A stretch of DNA of 64,000 nucleotides, from contig NC_017770.1 of the NCBI RefSeq assembly GCF_000242635.2, positions 4,972,669 through 5,036,668 of the forward strand, given 5' to 3'. The notes beneath the pieces were generated by a model. The model was given only the letters and a program-made list of their open reading frames with translations. It did no database searches and was not told where the DNA came from. Of this stretch, positions 7,592 to 16,142 are shown piece by piece (the first letter of the stretch is position 1; every line of letters begins with the position of its first letter). A program made the position numbers and the translations under genes. This stretch comes from Solitalea canadensis DSM 3403. GTDB taxonomy: Bacteria > Bacteroidota > Bacteroidia > Sphingobacteriales > Sphingobacteriaceae.

Positions 7592-8882
7592 ATTTACAAG
7601 GTTACTAACTATTATTTCATTCACATTTATCAGTTCTAATGTTTTTGCACAGGCAACAACCAGTTCTCCTTATTCAGCTTATGGTGTTGGTGGTTTAGTG
7701 CCTCAAACATTTGCCCCTTCAAAAGGGATGGGAAACATTGCGTCAGGTCTACGCATGCCTGAAAATATTAACATTTCAAATCCGGCTTCTTATTCATCCT
7801 TTGTACTTACCAATATTGATTTGGGAGTTCATGGAGGATTAGATCAATTGAGCACTTCCTCAACTAAGGAAAATAATTATAATTACTCCTTAGATCATTT
7901 TGCATTAGGTTTTCCTATCTCAAGCAAAATGGGCGCATCATTGGGAATTATACCTTTCTCAAATTCGGGATATCAGGTGGGTAAATCAGATGTGTTTCAG
8001 CAAATTGACACAGTAGCTTACAAAAATGAGTTATTGGGTGAAGGAGGCTATTCCCAAGTATACTTTGGCGTTGGTTACGAAATCGCTAAAAATCTTTCAA
8101 TTGGGGTAAACGTTGGATATTTGTTTGGCGATATCAAACGTACAACATCAACTGTTCTTAATGATATTAGTGCTGTTAATAGCAGAACTACAGTTAGTAC
8201 AAGCGCAAGTGGTTTCCTGGTGAAATATGGTGCACAGTACACGATTGTTCAATCACCGGAAAAACGTTGGACAATAGGTTACTTTGGTTCAATGAAGACC
8301 AAAGTTAAAACGACTCAAAATACCGTATTCGACCGTTATATTTTAAATTCTGCAGGTGATCCAATTCCAATGGATACAGTTTATAATAACAGTGGTGTAA
8401 AAGGACATTTTGTGTTGCCAACTATGCATACTGTTGGTTTTACATTTAATCGCGTTAATAAACTTATTGCAGGTGCCGATTTTGACTATCAGCAATGGTC
8501 TCAGTTTAGCCAGGATGGCCAGGTAACTGATTTTAAAAATATGTACGGAGTTCGCTTAGGAGCTCAATATACACCAGATATTTATTCAGTTTCAAGCTAC
8601 TTGAAACGTGTAGATTATCGTCTTGGATTTAACTATTATAAATCATACTTAAATCTGAATAATCAGAATATTAATGAGATGGATTTGACATTGGGTTTAG
8701 GTTTGCCTCTTTCAAATCAATTCTTTGGAGGGTTGTTGCATACAGGATCGAAACTGAATGTGGCAATTCAATTAGGAACACGCGGAACTACATCTTCAGG
8801 TCTTGTTAAGGAACGTTATGCTAATCTTTATTTAGGATTTACCTTAAATGATCGCTGGTTTGTAAAGCGTAAATTCGACTAA
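7584..8882 (+). CDS. outer-membrane beta-barrel protein, FadL/OmpP1-like, function unknown
   Basis: Exported protein of 432 aa with a clear signal peptide (about residues 1-22, ending NVFAQ). The mature part is a series of alternating polar/aromatic strands, with conserved-looking motifs SPYSAYGVGG, NISNPASYSSF and a C-terminal strand ending NDRWFVKRKFD, as expected for an outer-membrane barrel. It overlaps coaX by 8 bases and precedes lptC, a context that hints at envelope assembly. No specific transport substrate can be named. FadL/TodX-like is a fold-level guess. Confidence 0.7.
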   Translation: MRKFTRLLTIISFTFISSNVFAQATTSSPYSAYGVGGLVPQTFAPSKGMGNIASGLRMPENINISNPASYSSFVLTNIDLGVHGGLDQLSTSSTKENNYNYSLDHFALGFPISSKMGASLGIIPFSNSGYQVGKSDVFQQIDTVAYKNELLGEGGYSQVYFGVGYEIAKNLSIGVNVGYLFGDIKRTTSTVLNDISAVNSRTTVSTSASGFLVKYGAQYTIVQSPEKRWTIGYFGSMKTKVKTTQNTVFDRYILNSAGDPIPMDTVYNNSGVKGHFVLPTMHTVGFTFNRVNKLIAGADFDYQQWSQFSQDGQVTDFKNMYGVRLGAQYTPDIYSVSSYLKRVDYRLGFNYYKSYLNLNNQNINEMDLTLGLGLPLSNQFFGGLLHTGSKLNVAIQLGTRGTTSSGLVKERYANLYLGFTLNDRWFVKRKFD

Positions 8883-8907
8883 AGTTTATTCTAAACTTAA
8901 ATAAAAA

Positions 8908-8945
8908 GCAAACTCTTGTTCCTGATTAAAGAACAAGAGTTTGTT
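8908..8945 (+). terminator. terminator after the outer-membrane protein gene
   Basis: Perfect 12-bp stem AAACTCTTGTTC (8910-8921) with GAACAAGAGTTT (8931-8942), extendable by pairs on the outside, 9-base loop, followed by the moderately T-rich GTTGTTTAT. Confidence 0.7.
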
Positions 8946-8950
8946 GTTTA

Positions 8951-8958
8951 TATCTTTG
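8951..8958 (+). promoter_or_regulatory. -7 promoter box (TATCTTTG) of lptC
   Basis: Perfect TAnnTTTG directly after the preceding terminator and 24 bp before the lptC TTG start, indicating a separate lptC transcript. Confidence 0.6.
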
Positions 8959-8982
8959 TCATAAACTAAATAGAAAGTAGAG

Positions 8983-9555
8983 TTGAAAAATATAGGATTA
9001 TTAGTAGTCGCTGGAATAGGCTTGCTTACTACGGCCTGCGAGAATAATTTGGCTAAGGTGGATGCTATTTCAGCTAAGATTGCAGAAAAGCCGGTAGAAA
9101 CCAGTAAGCAAGTTGAAATGATTTACTCAGATTCTGCCAAAGTAAAAGCACGATTGACTACCCCTTTACTTTTACAATATAAGACTGAGAAGCCTTATGA
9201 TGAGCTGCCAAAGGGATTCAAAGTTGAATTTTTTAATGTACAGACACAAGAAATACAAGCAACGCTTACTGCAAAATACGGCATACGTAAGTTTGGTGAA
9301 CGTCAAATCGAGGCTAGGGATAGTGTTGTGGTTATCAATCAAAAAGGCGAAAAACTAACTACAGAACGTCTGGTTTGGGATGAAAATAAGCGTATCATCT
9401 TTTCCGACAAGTTTGTCAAAATTGTATCAGCAGATAAAATCGTTCAAGGATATGGGTTTGAAGCACCCGAGGATTTAAGCGTTTATAAGTTTAAAAAATT
9501 AAGTGGCGAGGTTGCATTAGACCAACCAGCTGACACTTTACAGAATAATCAGTAA
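8983..9555 (+). CDS. lptC: LPS export periplasmic protein LptC
   Basis: Likely bitopic or lipid-anchored LptC, which passes lipopolysaccharide from the LptB2FG transporter to LptA. The N terminus is a hydrophobic segment followed by LTTAC, with C19 as a possible lipidation site; the rest is beta-rich with the LptC-type pattern SAKVKARLTTPLL and LPKGFKVEFFN and later TAKYGIRK. Length 190 aa fits. It starts with TTG at 8983 after a TATCTTTG box. Its position before a PpiD/SurA-like foldase fits an outer-membrane biogenesis group. Confidence 0.85.
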   Translation: MKNIGLLVVAGIGLLTTACENNLAKVDAISAKIAEKPVETSKQVEMIYSDSAKVKARLTTPLLLQYKTEKPYDELPKGFKVEFFNVQTQEIQATLTAKYGIRKFGERQIEARDSVVVINQKGEKLTTERLVWDENKRIIFSDKFVKIVSADKIVQGYGFEAPEDLSVYKFKKLSGEVALDQPADTLQNNQ

Positions 9556-9703
9556 TGGTTATCGGCGTCTTGAAACAGCTAACTGCTTGTTTAAGATACT
9601 TTTTATCATGGGTAACTACTTTCAAAAAAAAATCCCCAAATAGAAAAAATTTGTATCTTGCGCCGCTAAAAACTAAAAGCATAACAATAAAAGTAAAAGA
9701 ATT

Positions 9704-11800
9704 ATGTTGATGAATTTCTTACGCGAGCGTGCAGGGTTTATAATTATCGGGTTTATCGGACTCGCGATCATTGCCTTCATTTTGAGCGATGTGTTTAATG
9801 CGTCTCGCCCTTTTTTGCAGGATGAAAATAGCAAAGTAGGCGAAATCGCAGGCCAAAGCATCTCTTACAAGGATTTTAATGGTAGAGTAGAGCAGAACAT
9901 GGAAGCCATGAAACAGCAAATGGGTGGTAATGTTCCTCCTCAAATGGCTGGTTATGCTCAGGAACAAGCTTGGAATCAAATGATTCAGGAGATTGTTTTC
10001 AAAAAACAAACTGAAAGAGCTGGCATTGAGGTAAGTGACCCTGAGTTAAATGACATGGTGATGGGTAATAACCCAGACCCTCAGGTAAAACGCTTATTTA
10101 CAAACCAACAGACAGGTGAATTCGACCGTCAGGCTATTCGTAATTTTATTAATAACCTTGATCAGAATCCGGCTAAAAATCAGTGGATCGATTTCGAAAA
10201 CAATCTGAGAACTAACCGTTCTATTCAAAAATACATCAACATGGTGAGTGGAGCTATGTATGCTACCACTTTAGAAATTAACCAATTAAATACTTCAAAT
10301 ACAAAACTTGCTAATGCTCGTGTTGTATTATTGCCTTATTCTACTGTTGCAGATGCATCTGTTAAAGTAGAGCAAAGTGATATTGAGAAGTATTACAATG
10401 ATAATAAGTACAAATACAAACAAAAGCAGAATCAACGTACAATTGAGTATGTTGTTATGGATGTAGTTCCTTCAAAAGAAGATACAGCTGCAGCCCTTAA
10501 AGACATTGATAAACTTGCTGCAGATTTCAGAGCAGCAACACAAGACTCATTGTTCTATATGGCTAATGCAGATACCAAAATGCCTTTATCCTATATGAAA
10601 AAGACACAGTTGGATCCAAAATTGGACACCGCATTATTTAATGCTCCAATTGGAACTGTGTATGGTCCTTACTTCGAAAATAATGCATATAAAGTTGCTA
10701 AACTTTTAAGTGTTAAAAATGTGCCGGATTCAGTTAAGGCTCGTCACATACTTATCGGTTCGCAAAAAGGTGGTTTAACTCCTACTGGTCTTGCCGAAGC
10801 TGATAGCTTAAAGAAATTGATTCAAAGTGGAAAAGCAAGCTTTGCTGATTTAGCAAAAACTAAATCTGATGATACTGGTTCAGGTAGCAAAGGTGGTGAT
10901 TTAGGATACTTTGGTCGTAATATGATGGTGCCTCAGTTTGAACAAGCTGCATTTAATGGCAAGCCAGGTGAATTGGTAGTTGTTCAAACTCAGTTTGGTA
11001 CACACTTAATCGAAATTCAAGATCAGAAGAACGTTTCAAAAGCTGTTCAAGTGGCAGTTGTTGACCGCACCTTCTCTCCAAGTCAGAATTCTCGTCAAGC
11101 TGCATTTGCAAAGGCAAATAACTTTGTTGCAGGCATTAAAGATTCAAAAAGCTTTACTGAAGCTACCGAGAAAGCAAAATTGGCAAAACGTATCTCTGAT
11201 AATTTAAGTGCTACCGGATCTGAGATTCCAGGTTTGGAAACTTCTCGTAAGATTGTTCAATGGGCATTTGAAGCAGAAAAAAATGATGTGTCAGAAGTTT
11301 TTGAATCGGGCGATAAATATGTTGTAGCTCATTTGATCCAAATACGCGACAAGGGATATGTTCCATTGGAATATGTTAAACCAGAAATTGAAGTTGCAGT
11401 TCGTCAACAGAAGAAAGCAGAACAATTAGCTGAAAAAGTAAAATCAGCATCTAATGGTGCATCTTCAATTGATGCTGTAGCTGGTAAATTGTCGGCACCT
11501 GTTCAGCCTTTCCAAGGATTAAGCTTTGGTAATCCAGTGATTGATGGTGTTGGCATGGAGCAGAAATTATTCGGTACTATCTTCGGTTCACAAGCTGGCA
11601 AGGTTAGCAAACCAGTTGCTGGAGAAAAAGGAGTATTTGTTTTTGTTGTAGATAACTTTACTGGTCCGGCTCCAATTGCAGATGTAAAATCATTCCGTCG
11701 TTCAGTAGAAATGATGCAAAAACAATCATCAGCCGCAGGTACATTTGAAGCATTGCAAGACAAAGCTAATATTGTGGATAACCGCGGAAAATTCTATTAA
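9704..11800 (+). CDS. membrane-anchored peptidyl-prolyl isomerase, PpiD/SurA type
   Basis: Periplasmic folding factor anchored in the inner membrane. Residues 10-30 are a single transmembrane helix; residues 35-200 form a SurA_N-like chaperone region; residues 345-440 are a parvulin domain with KARHILIGS and GGDLGYFGRNMMVPQFEQAAF typical of PPIC rotamases; the remainder is a chaperone-like C-terminal part. The length of 698 aa matches Bacteroidota PpiD-like proteins. The ATG at 9704 is preceded by TATCTTG (9654-9660), a truncated -7 box. It probably assists outer-membrane proteins on release from the Sec channel. Confidence 0.88.
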   Translation: MLMNFLRERAGFIIIGFIGLAIIAFILSDVFNASRPFLQDENSKVGEIAGQSISYKDFNGRVEQNMEAMKQQMGGNVPPQMAGYAQEQAWNQMIQEIVFKKQTERAGIEVSDPELNDMVMGNNPDPQVKRLFTNQQTGEFDRQAIRNFINNLDQNPAKNQWIDFENNLRTNRSIQKYINMVSGAMYATTLEINQLNTSNTKLANARVVLLPYSTVADASVKVEQSDIEKYYNDNKYKYKQKQNQRTIEYVVMDVVPSKEDTAAALKDIDKLAADFRAATQDSLFYMANADTKMPLSYMKKTQLDPKLDTALFNAPIGTVYGPYFENNAYKVAKLLSVKNVPDSVKARHILIGSQKGGLTPTGLAEADSLKKLIQSGKASFADLAKTKSDDTGSGSKGGDLGYFGRNMMVPQFEQAAFNGKPGELVVVQTQFGTHLIEIQDQKNVSKAVQVAVVDRTFSPSQNSRQAAFAKANNFVAGIKDSKSFTEATEKAKLAKRISDNLSATGSEIPGLETSRKIVQWAFEAEKNDVSEVFESGDKYVVAHLIQIRDKGYVPLEYVKPEIEVAVRQQKKAEQLAEKVKSASNGASSIDAVAGKLSAPVQPFQGLSFGNPVIDGVGMEQKLFGTIFGSQAGKVSKPVAGEKGVFVFVVDNFTGPAPIADVKSFRRSVEMMQKQSSAAGTFEALQDKANIVDNRGKFY

Positions 11801-11825
11801 GATTTATTAATCATCAACATATTGA

Positions 11826-11856
11826 AAGCGTTCCGGTTTAGCCGGAACGCTTTTTT
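11826..11856 (+). terminator. rho-independent terminator of the PpiD-like gene
   Basis: Stem AAGCGTTCCGG (11826-11836) and CCGGAACGCTT (11842-11852), five-base loop, then a run of Ts. Canonical. Confidence 0.9.
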
Positions 11857-11986
11857 GTTTAAATGGTTATGTGCGAACAATTGCTTGAAAATGATAAAGT
11901 TTACAAATCGTTTAAAACAAGATCGTTTTTAATTAGTTATTTTTGTAGTATTATAATTAGGTAACATCTAAGGTTTTAGATTGAAT

Positions 11987-12502
11987 ATGGAAATTCAGGA
12001 AACAATAATTAATAAGGTTGCAAATAGTGGTTTAATAACTTTTGACCTATCAACATATTACCATAAAGGAGAACGCATCGTTTATGATATTAAAGACAAT
12101 CTTTTTCATGGCTTAATCTTGCGTGAGAAAGATTTCAGAGAATTTGTTAAAGAACATGATTGGACTCAGTATGAAGGAAAGAATGTGGCAATTTTGTGTT
12201 CAACAGATGCCATTGTGCCTACATGGGCCTACATGCTGTTATCCTCTAAGATAGAACCTTATGCAAATCGTATAGTGTTTGGCAACCTTGAGGCCTTAGA
12301 AAGCGTCTTGTATTTAGACGCACTATCTGAAATCGATCTTGACCAGTATAAAGATCAACGAATAGTTGTAAAAGGTTGTGGTGATATTCCTGTGCCAGTA
12401 TCAGCGTACGTGGAGGTAACAAACAAATTACGCCCGATTGCGAAAAGCATTATGTTTGGCGAACCATGTTCTACAGTTCCGATTTACAAGCGAAAAGATT
12501 AG
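11987..12502 (+). CDS. DUF2480 family protein
   Basis: Conserved Bacteroidota protein of unknown function, recognised by the overall pattern including NKVANSGLITFDL near the start, YEGKNVAILCSTDAIVPTWAYML in the middle and a C-terminal KGCGDIPVP motif. It is about 171 aa, cytosolic, with no signal or membrane segment. The C in KGCGD and the conserved WAYM region could mark an active or metal site, but that is a guess. I chose the ATG at 11987; a TTG two codons earlier (11981) is equally possible. Confidence 0.75.
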   Translation: MEIQETIINKVANSGLITFDLSTYYHKGERIVYDIKDNLFHGLILREKDFREFVKEHDWTQYEGKNVAILCSTDAIVPTWAYMLLSSKIEPYANRIVFGNLEALESVLYLDALSEIDLDQYKDQRIVVKGCGDIPVPVSAYVEVTNKLRPIAKSIMFGEPCSTVPIYKRKD

Positions 12503-12604
12503 TTAGAAGAGTGCGCTGAGTGAGTAAATTATTTTTGTGGCAGTTTTTTTGAGTAAATTTTCGAATTTTGTTGGTACAATCTTCTGCCCTTTAAAAGCAA
12601 TAGT

Positions 12605-13420
12605 ATGAAAACGAAGCATCTGGTAATTATATTAATATGGTTGGGGTTATTTCTTCCGTCAAAAACGGTAAGTGCACAGAGTAATCCAAGCTTAATTGCT
12701 CCACCATTTCAGGTTGGAGAAGAGTTAAAGTACAAATTTAAATATGGTATTTTTAACTGTGCAGAAGGGGTAATGAAAGTTGAAGAATCTCAAAAAGAAT
12801 TCAATCACGTTAAACCTTATCGTTTAGTAGCGAAGGGAGAAACGGTTAGTGCTGTAGCGATGATTATGAAGGTGCGTAACCGCTATGATTCATACGTCAA
12901 CCCTAATAATCTTAAACCATTTCTTTTTACTGAAAGTGTTAGGGAGGGAGATTATAAACGCGACAGCTATGCAAGTTTTGATCATAAGAATAAGGTCGTT
13001 AACTCCAACAAAGGATCTTTTCCTATTGGGGATAATACATTGGACGTACTCTCTGTTTTGTACTATGCCAGATCACTTGATCTCTCGGGAATAAAGAAAG
13101 GCGGAACTATTAAGTTTGATTTTTTTCTGAATGATGAAACGCTACCTGTTTCAATAACCTTTCTTGGTAATGAAACTATTAAAACTGCATTCGGTAAAGT
13201 TGATTGCTTGAAATTTACACCATCGGTGGTTGAAGGCAGGGTGTTTAAAAAAAATAGCAGAATGTATTTGTGGGTGACAAACGATGCAAATCGAGTACCT
13301 GTTAAAGCTGAAGTTGAAATCCTAATCGGTTCATTACGCCTTGATTTGACAGGCTATAAGAACCTAAAATACCCTATCGGCTACAATGGAGAAGATTCAG
13401 TTAATCGCGCTAGCCGATAG
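12605..13420 (+). CDS. DUF3108 family exported protein
   Basis: Exported protein of 271 aa with a signal peptide (residues 1-25, ending TVSAQ). It matches the DUF3108 pattern: FQVGEELKYKFKYGIFN near the start, a middle YDSYVNPNNLKP region, and the later MYLWVTNDANRVPVKAEVEI, a beta-rich lipid-binding-like fold. It is probably periplasmic. No enzymatic motif is visible. It lies between two other conserved genes of unknown function (DUF2480 and DUF3109), each apparently transcribed alone. Confidence 0.72.
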   Translation: MKTKHLVIILIWLGLFLPSKTVSAQSNPSLIAPPFQVGEELKYKFKYGIFNCAEGVMKVEESQKEFNHVKPYRLVAKGETVSAVAMIMKVRNRYDSYVNPNNLKPFLFTESVREGDYKRDSYASFDHKNKVVNSNKGSFPIGDNTLDVLSVLYYARSLDLSGIKKGGTIKFDFFLNDETLPVSITFLGNETIKTAFGKVDCLKFTPSVVEGRVFKKNSRMYLWVTNDANRVPVKAEVEILIGSLRLDLTGYKNLKYPIGYNGEDSVNRASR

Positions 13421-13485
13421 CTATTCATTATGATTCTATATTCTTCTGATTTTTAGTCCTCAATAAAATATTACGTATTTTTGCA

Positions 13486-13493
13486 CTTTATTG
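13486..13493 (+). promoter_or_regulatory. -7 promoter box (TATTTTTG) of the DUF3109 gene
   Basis: Perfect TAnnTTTG; predicted transcript start near 13500, leaving about 36 nt before the chosen ATG at 13536. Confidence 0.55.
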
Positions 13494-13535
13494 ACATAAG
13501 TCGGTAAAGTGTTTTTTATTTTAAGACTGATTAGG

Positions 13536-14099
13536 ATGATTTTGGTTGAGAATTCACTGGTACATGAAGATCTGATTAAAGAGGAATTTGTTTGTAATCT
13601 GAACAGATGTAAAGGTGCCTGTTGTGTAATGGGAAATGTGGGGGCACCGTTGGAAGCAGAGGAGCTAAAAATCCTTGAAGAAATCTACCCTAAAGTGAAG
13701 CCGTATTTAACTGAAAAAGGTATCGCAGCCATCGAAAAGGATGGTGTTTACGTAAAGGACTTTGAGGATGATTACACGACTACCTGTGTTGATGGAGATA
13801 AAGAATGTGCATATACCATATTTGAGAACGGAATTGCGTTCTGTGGAATAGAAAAAGCTCACAGGGAGGGAGTGATCGATTTTAAAAAACCGATTTCCTG
13901 TCATTTATATCCTATCAGAATTACAAAGTATCCAGAGTTCGAAGTATTGAATTATGATCGATGGCATATTTGTGCTGCAGCTTGCGAGTTTGGTAAGGCG
14001 TTAAAAGTACCGGTTTATCAATTCTTGAAAGATCCTCTAATCCGAAAATATGGCGAGCAATGGTTTGCTGAACTTGAAGAGCAGATTTCCGCTTTATAA
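13536..14099 (+). CDS. DUF3109 family cysteine-rich protein
   Basis: Cytosolic protein of about 187 aa related to the YkgJ/zinc-iron-chelating cysteine-cluster families. At least nine cysteines lie in family-like groups: VCNLNRCKGACC near the start, TTCVDGDKECAY, FCGIEKAH, SCHLYPIR and HICAAACEFG. Such clusters probably hold zinc or an iron-sulfur centre. No reaction is known to me. I prefer the ATG at 13536 (MILVENSLV, the usual family start) to the GTG at 13509. Confidence 0.75.
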   Translation: MILVENSLVHEDLIKEEFVCNLNRCKGACCVMGNVGAPLEAEELKILEEIYPKVKPYLTEKGIAAIEKDGVYVKDFEDDYTTTCVDGDKECAYTIFENGIAFCGIEKAHREGVIDFKKPISCHLYPIRITKYPEFEVLNYDRWHICAAACEFGKALKVPVYQFLKDPLIRKYGEQWFAELEEQISAL

Positions 14100-14138
14100 T
14101 CACTTTGTTGATAAAATTTTATAAATTCGCCGCAAAAA

Positions 14139-14168
14139 CTGTTTAGAGTTGCAAAACTCAATAAACAG
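14139..14168 (+). promoter_or_regulatory. 5'-end stem-loop with GCAA tetraloop before rfbA
   Basis: CTGTTTA (14139-14145) pairs with TAAACAG (14162-14168), then a two-base AA bulge, then GAGTT/AACTC capped by GCAA, a GNRA tetraloop. A TAAATTCG box at 14122-14129 (one base off TAnnTTTG) would start the RNA right at this hairpin. It lacks a T-run, so it is not a terminator. A role in mRNA stability or translation of the polysaccharide operon is inference. Confidence 0.45.
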
Positions 14169-14191
14169 AATCGCTTAAATAAAAACATTAC

Positions 14192-15073
14192 GTGAAAGGT
14201 ATTATTCTCGCAGGCGGATCAGGAACACGTCTACATCCATTAACATTGGCAATGAGCAAGCAACTAATGCCTGTTTATGATAAGCCAATGATTTATTATC
14301 CGATTTCAACCTTAATGTTGGCTGGAATTCGGGAAATCCTGATTATTTCAACTCCACATGATCTCCCTAACTTTGAAAAATTACTGGGTGATGGAACATC
14401 AATTGGATGTAAATTTTCATACAAAGTACAAGAGCAGCCAAATGGTCTTGCACAAGCCTTTATAATCGGTGAAGAATTCATTGGAGGTGATAGTGTAGCA
14501 TTAGTCTTAGGAGATAATATTTTCTTCTCAAACGGATTCTCGGAGTTATTGCAAGGTTGTGTTGATCCTGAAGGTGGAATTGTTTTTGCATACCATGTCG
14601 CCGACCCAGAGCGTTATGGAGTTGTTGAATTTGATGCTGATCACAATGTGATTTCGATAGAAGAGAAACCTTCTATGCCGAAGTCAAAATTCGCTGTTCC
14701 AGGACTATATTTCTACGATAATGATGTGGTTAAAATAGCTAAAAACATCAAGCCTTCAGCCCGAGGTGAATACGAAATAACCGATGTAAATAACGAATAC
14801 CTTAAGCAAGGAAAATTAAAGGTTCGTACATTGAATAGAGGAACGGCATGGTTAGATACTGGCACGTTTGCATCTTTAATGCAAGCCTCTCAGTTTGTTC
14901 AGGTTATTGAAGAGCGTCAGGGACAAAAAATTGGTTGCATTGAGGAGATCGCGTATCGTATGGGATTTATCAGTGCTGATCAGTTGCAAAAAATTGCTGA
15001 ACCATTACGAAAAAGCGGATATGGTGAATATCTGCTGAGTGTTTTAAATCAAGAGGAAGAAGCGTACTTATAA
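14192..15073 (+). CDS. rfbA: glucose-1-phosphate thymidylyltransferase
   Basis: Makes dTDP-glucose from glucose 1-phosphate and dTTP, the precursor for dTDP-deoxysugars. The N-terminal nucleotidyltransferase signature [14 protein letters not shown] is followed by [16 protein letters not shown], and the metal-site LVLGDNIFF and EEKP motifs are present. The 293 aa length is standard for RmlA. The start is GTG at 14192. It is the first gene of the polysaccharide locus, with a hairpin leader. dTDP-glucose is needed by the Fdt-type genes at 30.4-32.8 kb, but rmlB, the next enzyme, is not in the window. Confidence 0.95.
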   Translation: MKGIILAGGSGTRLHPLTLAMSKQLMPVYDKPMIYYPISTLMLAGIREILIISTPHDLPNFEKLLGDGTSIGCKFSYKVQEQPNGLAQAFIIGEEFIGGDSVALVLGDNIFFSNGFSELLQGCVDPEGGIVFAYHVADPERYGVVEFDADHNVISIEEKPSMPKSKFAVPGLYFYDNDVVKIAKNIKPSARGEYEITDVNNEYLKQGKLKVRTLNRGTAWLDTGTFASLMQASQFVQVIEERQGQKIGCIEEIAYRMGFISADQLQKIAEPLRKSGYGEYLLSVLNQEEEAYL

Positions 15074-15093
15074 AAATATTATTAGATCCAAGA

Positions 15094-16071
15094 ATGAAAT
15101 ACATAAGTCAGGAATTAAAACAGTTCTCTAAGCAAATCAAATTTGCAGTTGATAATTACAAACCACATGGTATTGACAAGAGTAAGCTTTCAAATATTGT
15201 AATTTGTGGTATGGGAGGATCTGGCATCGCAGGTCGGATTGCCAAAGGTTATTTTAATGATAAGTTAGATCTTCCTGTGGAGATTGTTAATGATTATGTA
15301 TTACCTCGTTATACAGGACCTAAAACATTGGCAATTTTTTGCTCATATTCTGGTAATACTGAGGAAACAATTGCGGCATACAAAATTGCTCAAGAGAAGG
15401 GATGTCAGATCATCGTTATAACTTGTGGAGGAGAAATTGAGAAGCTTGCTCAGCATAATGAGCATCTGATTTACAAAGTTGAAAGTGGATTACAACCACG
15501 TATGGCTTTAGGGTCTCCCTTAACTTATTTATTCTTAATCTTCTTCGACTTATTGGGTCAGTATAAGAATGCTGATTTACAAAAAATCGTTGATTTTGTT
15601 GTAAACAGTGATGATTACGTTCTTCAAACAGGAGAAATGGTTAATAAATACATCTCAACTATCAAGAACAAGTATGTAATTATAACTGATTCATTTTTTG
15701 AAGGTGTTGCAACACGCTTTGCACAGCAAATTCAAGAAAATGCTAAATTGGAAGCTTTTGTTCATGTATTGCCTGAAGCAAACCATAATGCTATTGAAAG
15801 TTATTATTCAAAACCGGGTACAAACTTTATATTTCTAAATAGCCGTAATAACCATCGTACAAATCTTCGATTTGCTTTTGTTAAGGAATTATTGACAAAG
15901 TTTGATGTCCCAATGATGGAATTGTTGGTGAAGGATAATTCATTAAACACGTTATTCCATATTATTTACCAATTGGATTGGTTGTCATTACAGGTTGCAG
16001 ATAAAGCTGATGCTGTTTCAAACCAGATTCCAAATATTAACTCATTAAAAGAGTTTTTAAGTAAACAATAA
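15094..16071 (+). CDS. bifunctional phosphoglucose/phosphomannose isomerase
   Basis: SIS-fold isomerase interconverting fructose 6-phosphate with glucose 6-phosphate and mannose 6-phosphate. The phosphosugar motifs GMGGSGIAG (39-47) and CSYSGNTEET (83-92) and the late EANHNAIES catalytic region are characteristic of the dual-specificity PGI/PMI group, known from archaea and some bacteria. Length 325 aa fits. It begins 20 bp after rfbA and precedes gmd, so it probably supplies mannose 6-phosphate for GDP-mannose as well as glucose phosphates. Confidence 0.88.
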   Translation: MKYISQELKQFSKQIKFAVDNYKPHGIDKSKLSNIVICGMGGSGIAGRIAKGYFNDKLDLPVEIVNDYVLPRYTGPKTLAIFCSYSGNTEETIAAYKIAQEKGCQIIVITCGGEIEKLAQHNEHLIYKVESGLQPRMALGSPLTYLFLIFFDLLGQYKNADLQKIVDFVVNSDDYVLQTGEMVNKYISTIKNKYVIITDSFFEGVATRFAQQIQENAKLEAFVHVLPEANHNAIESYYSKPGTNFIFLNSRNNHRTNLRFAFVKELLTKFDVPMMELLVKDNSLNTLFHIIYQLDWLSLQVADKADAVSNQIPNINSLKEFLSKQ

Positions 16072-16081
16072 TCGTAATTAT

Positions 16082-16118
16082 TGGGCAGGATTTTTTTTAA
16101 TTGGAAAACTTCTGCCCA
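16082..16118 (+). terminator. weak hairpin between the isomerase gene and gmd
   Basis: TGGGCAG (16082-16088) pairs with CTGCCCA (16112-16118) around a long T-rich loop. It is followed by TTTATATTAT, so termination would be leaky; it may attenuate between the genes. Confidence 0.35.
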
Positions 16119-16142
16119 TTTATATTATAAAGATCTACAAAA

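Noticed and set aside
16082-16118. Hairpin before gmd as a riboswitch
   Set aside because: Only a 7-bp stem with a T-rich loop; better seen as a weak intergenic terminator or attenuator.
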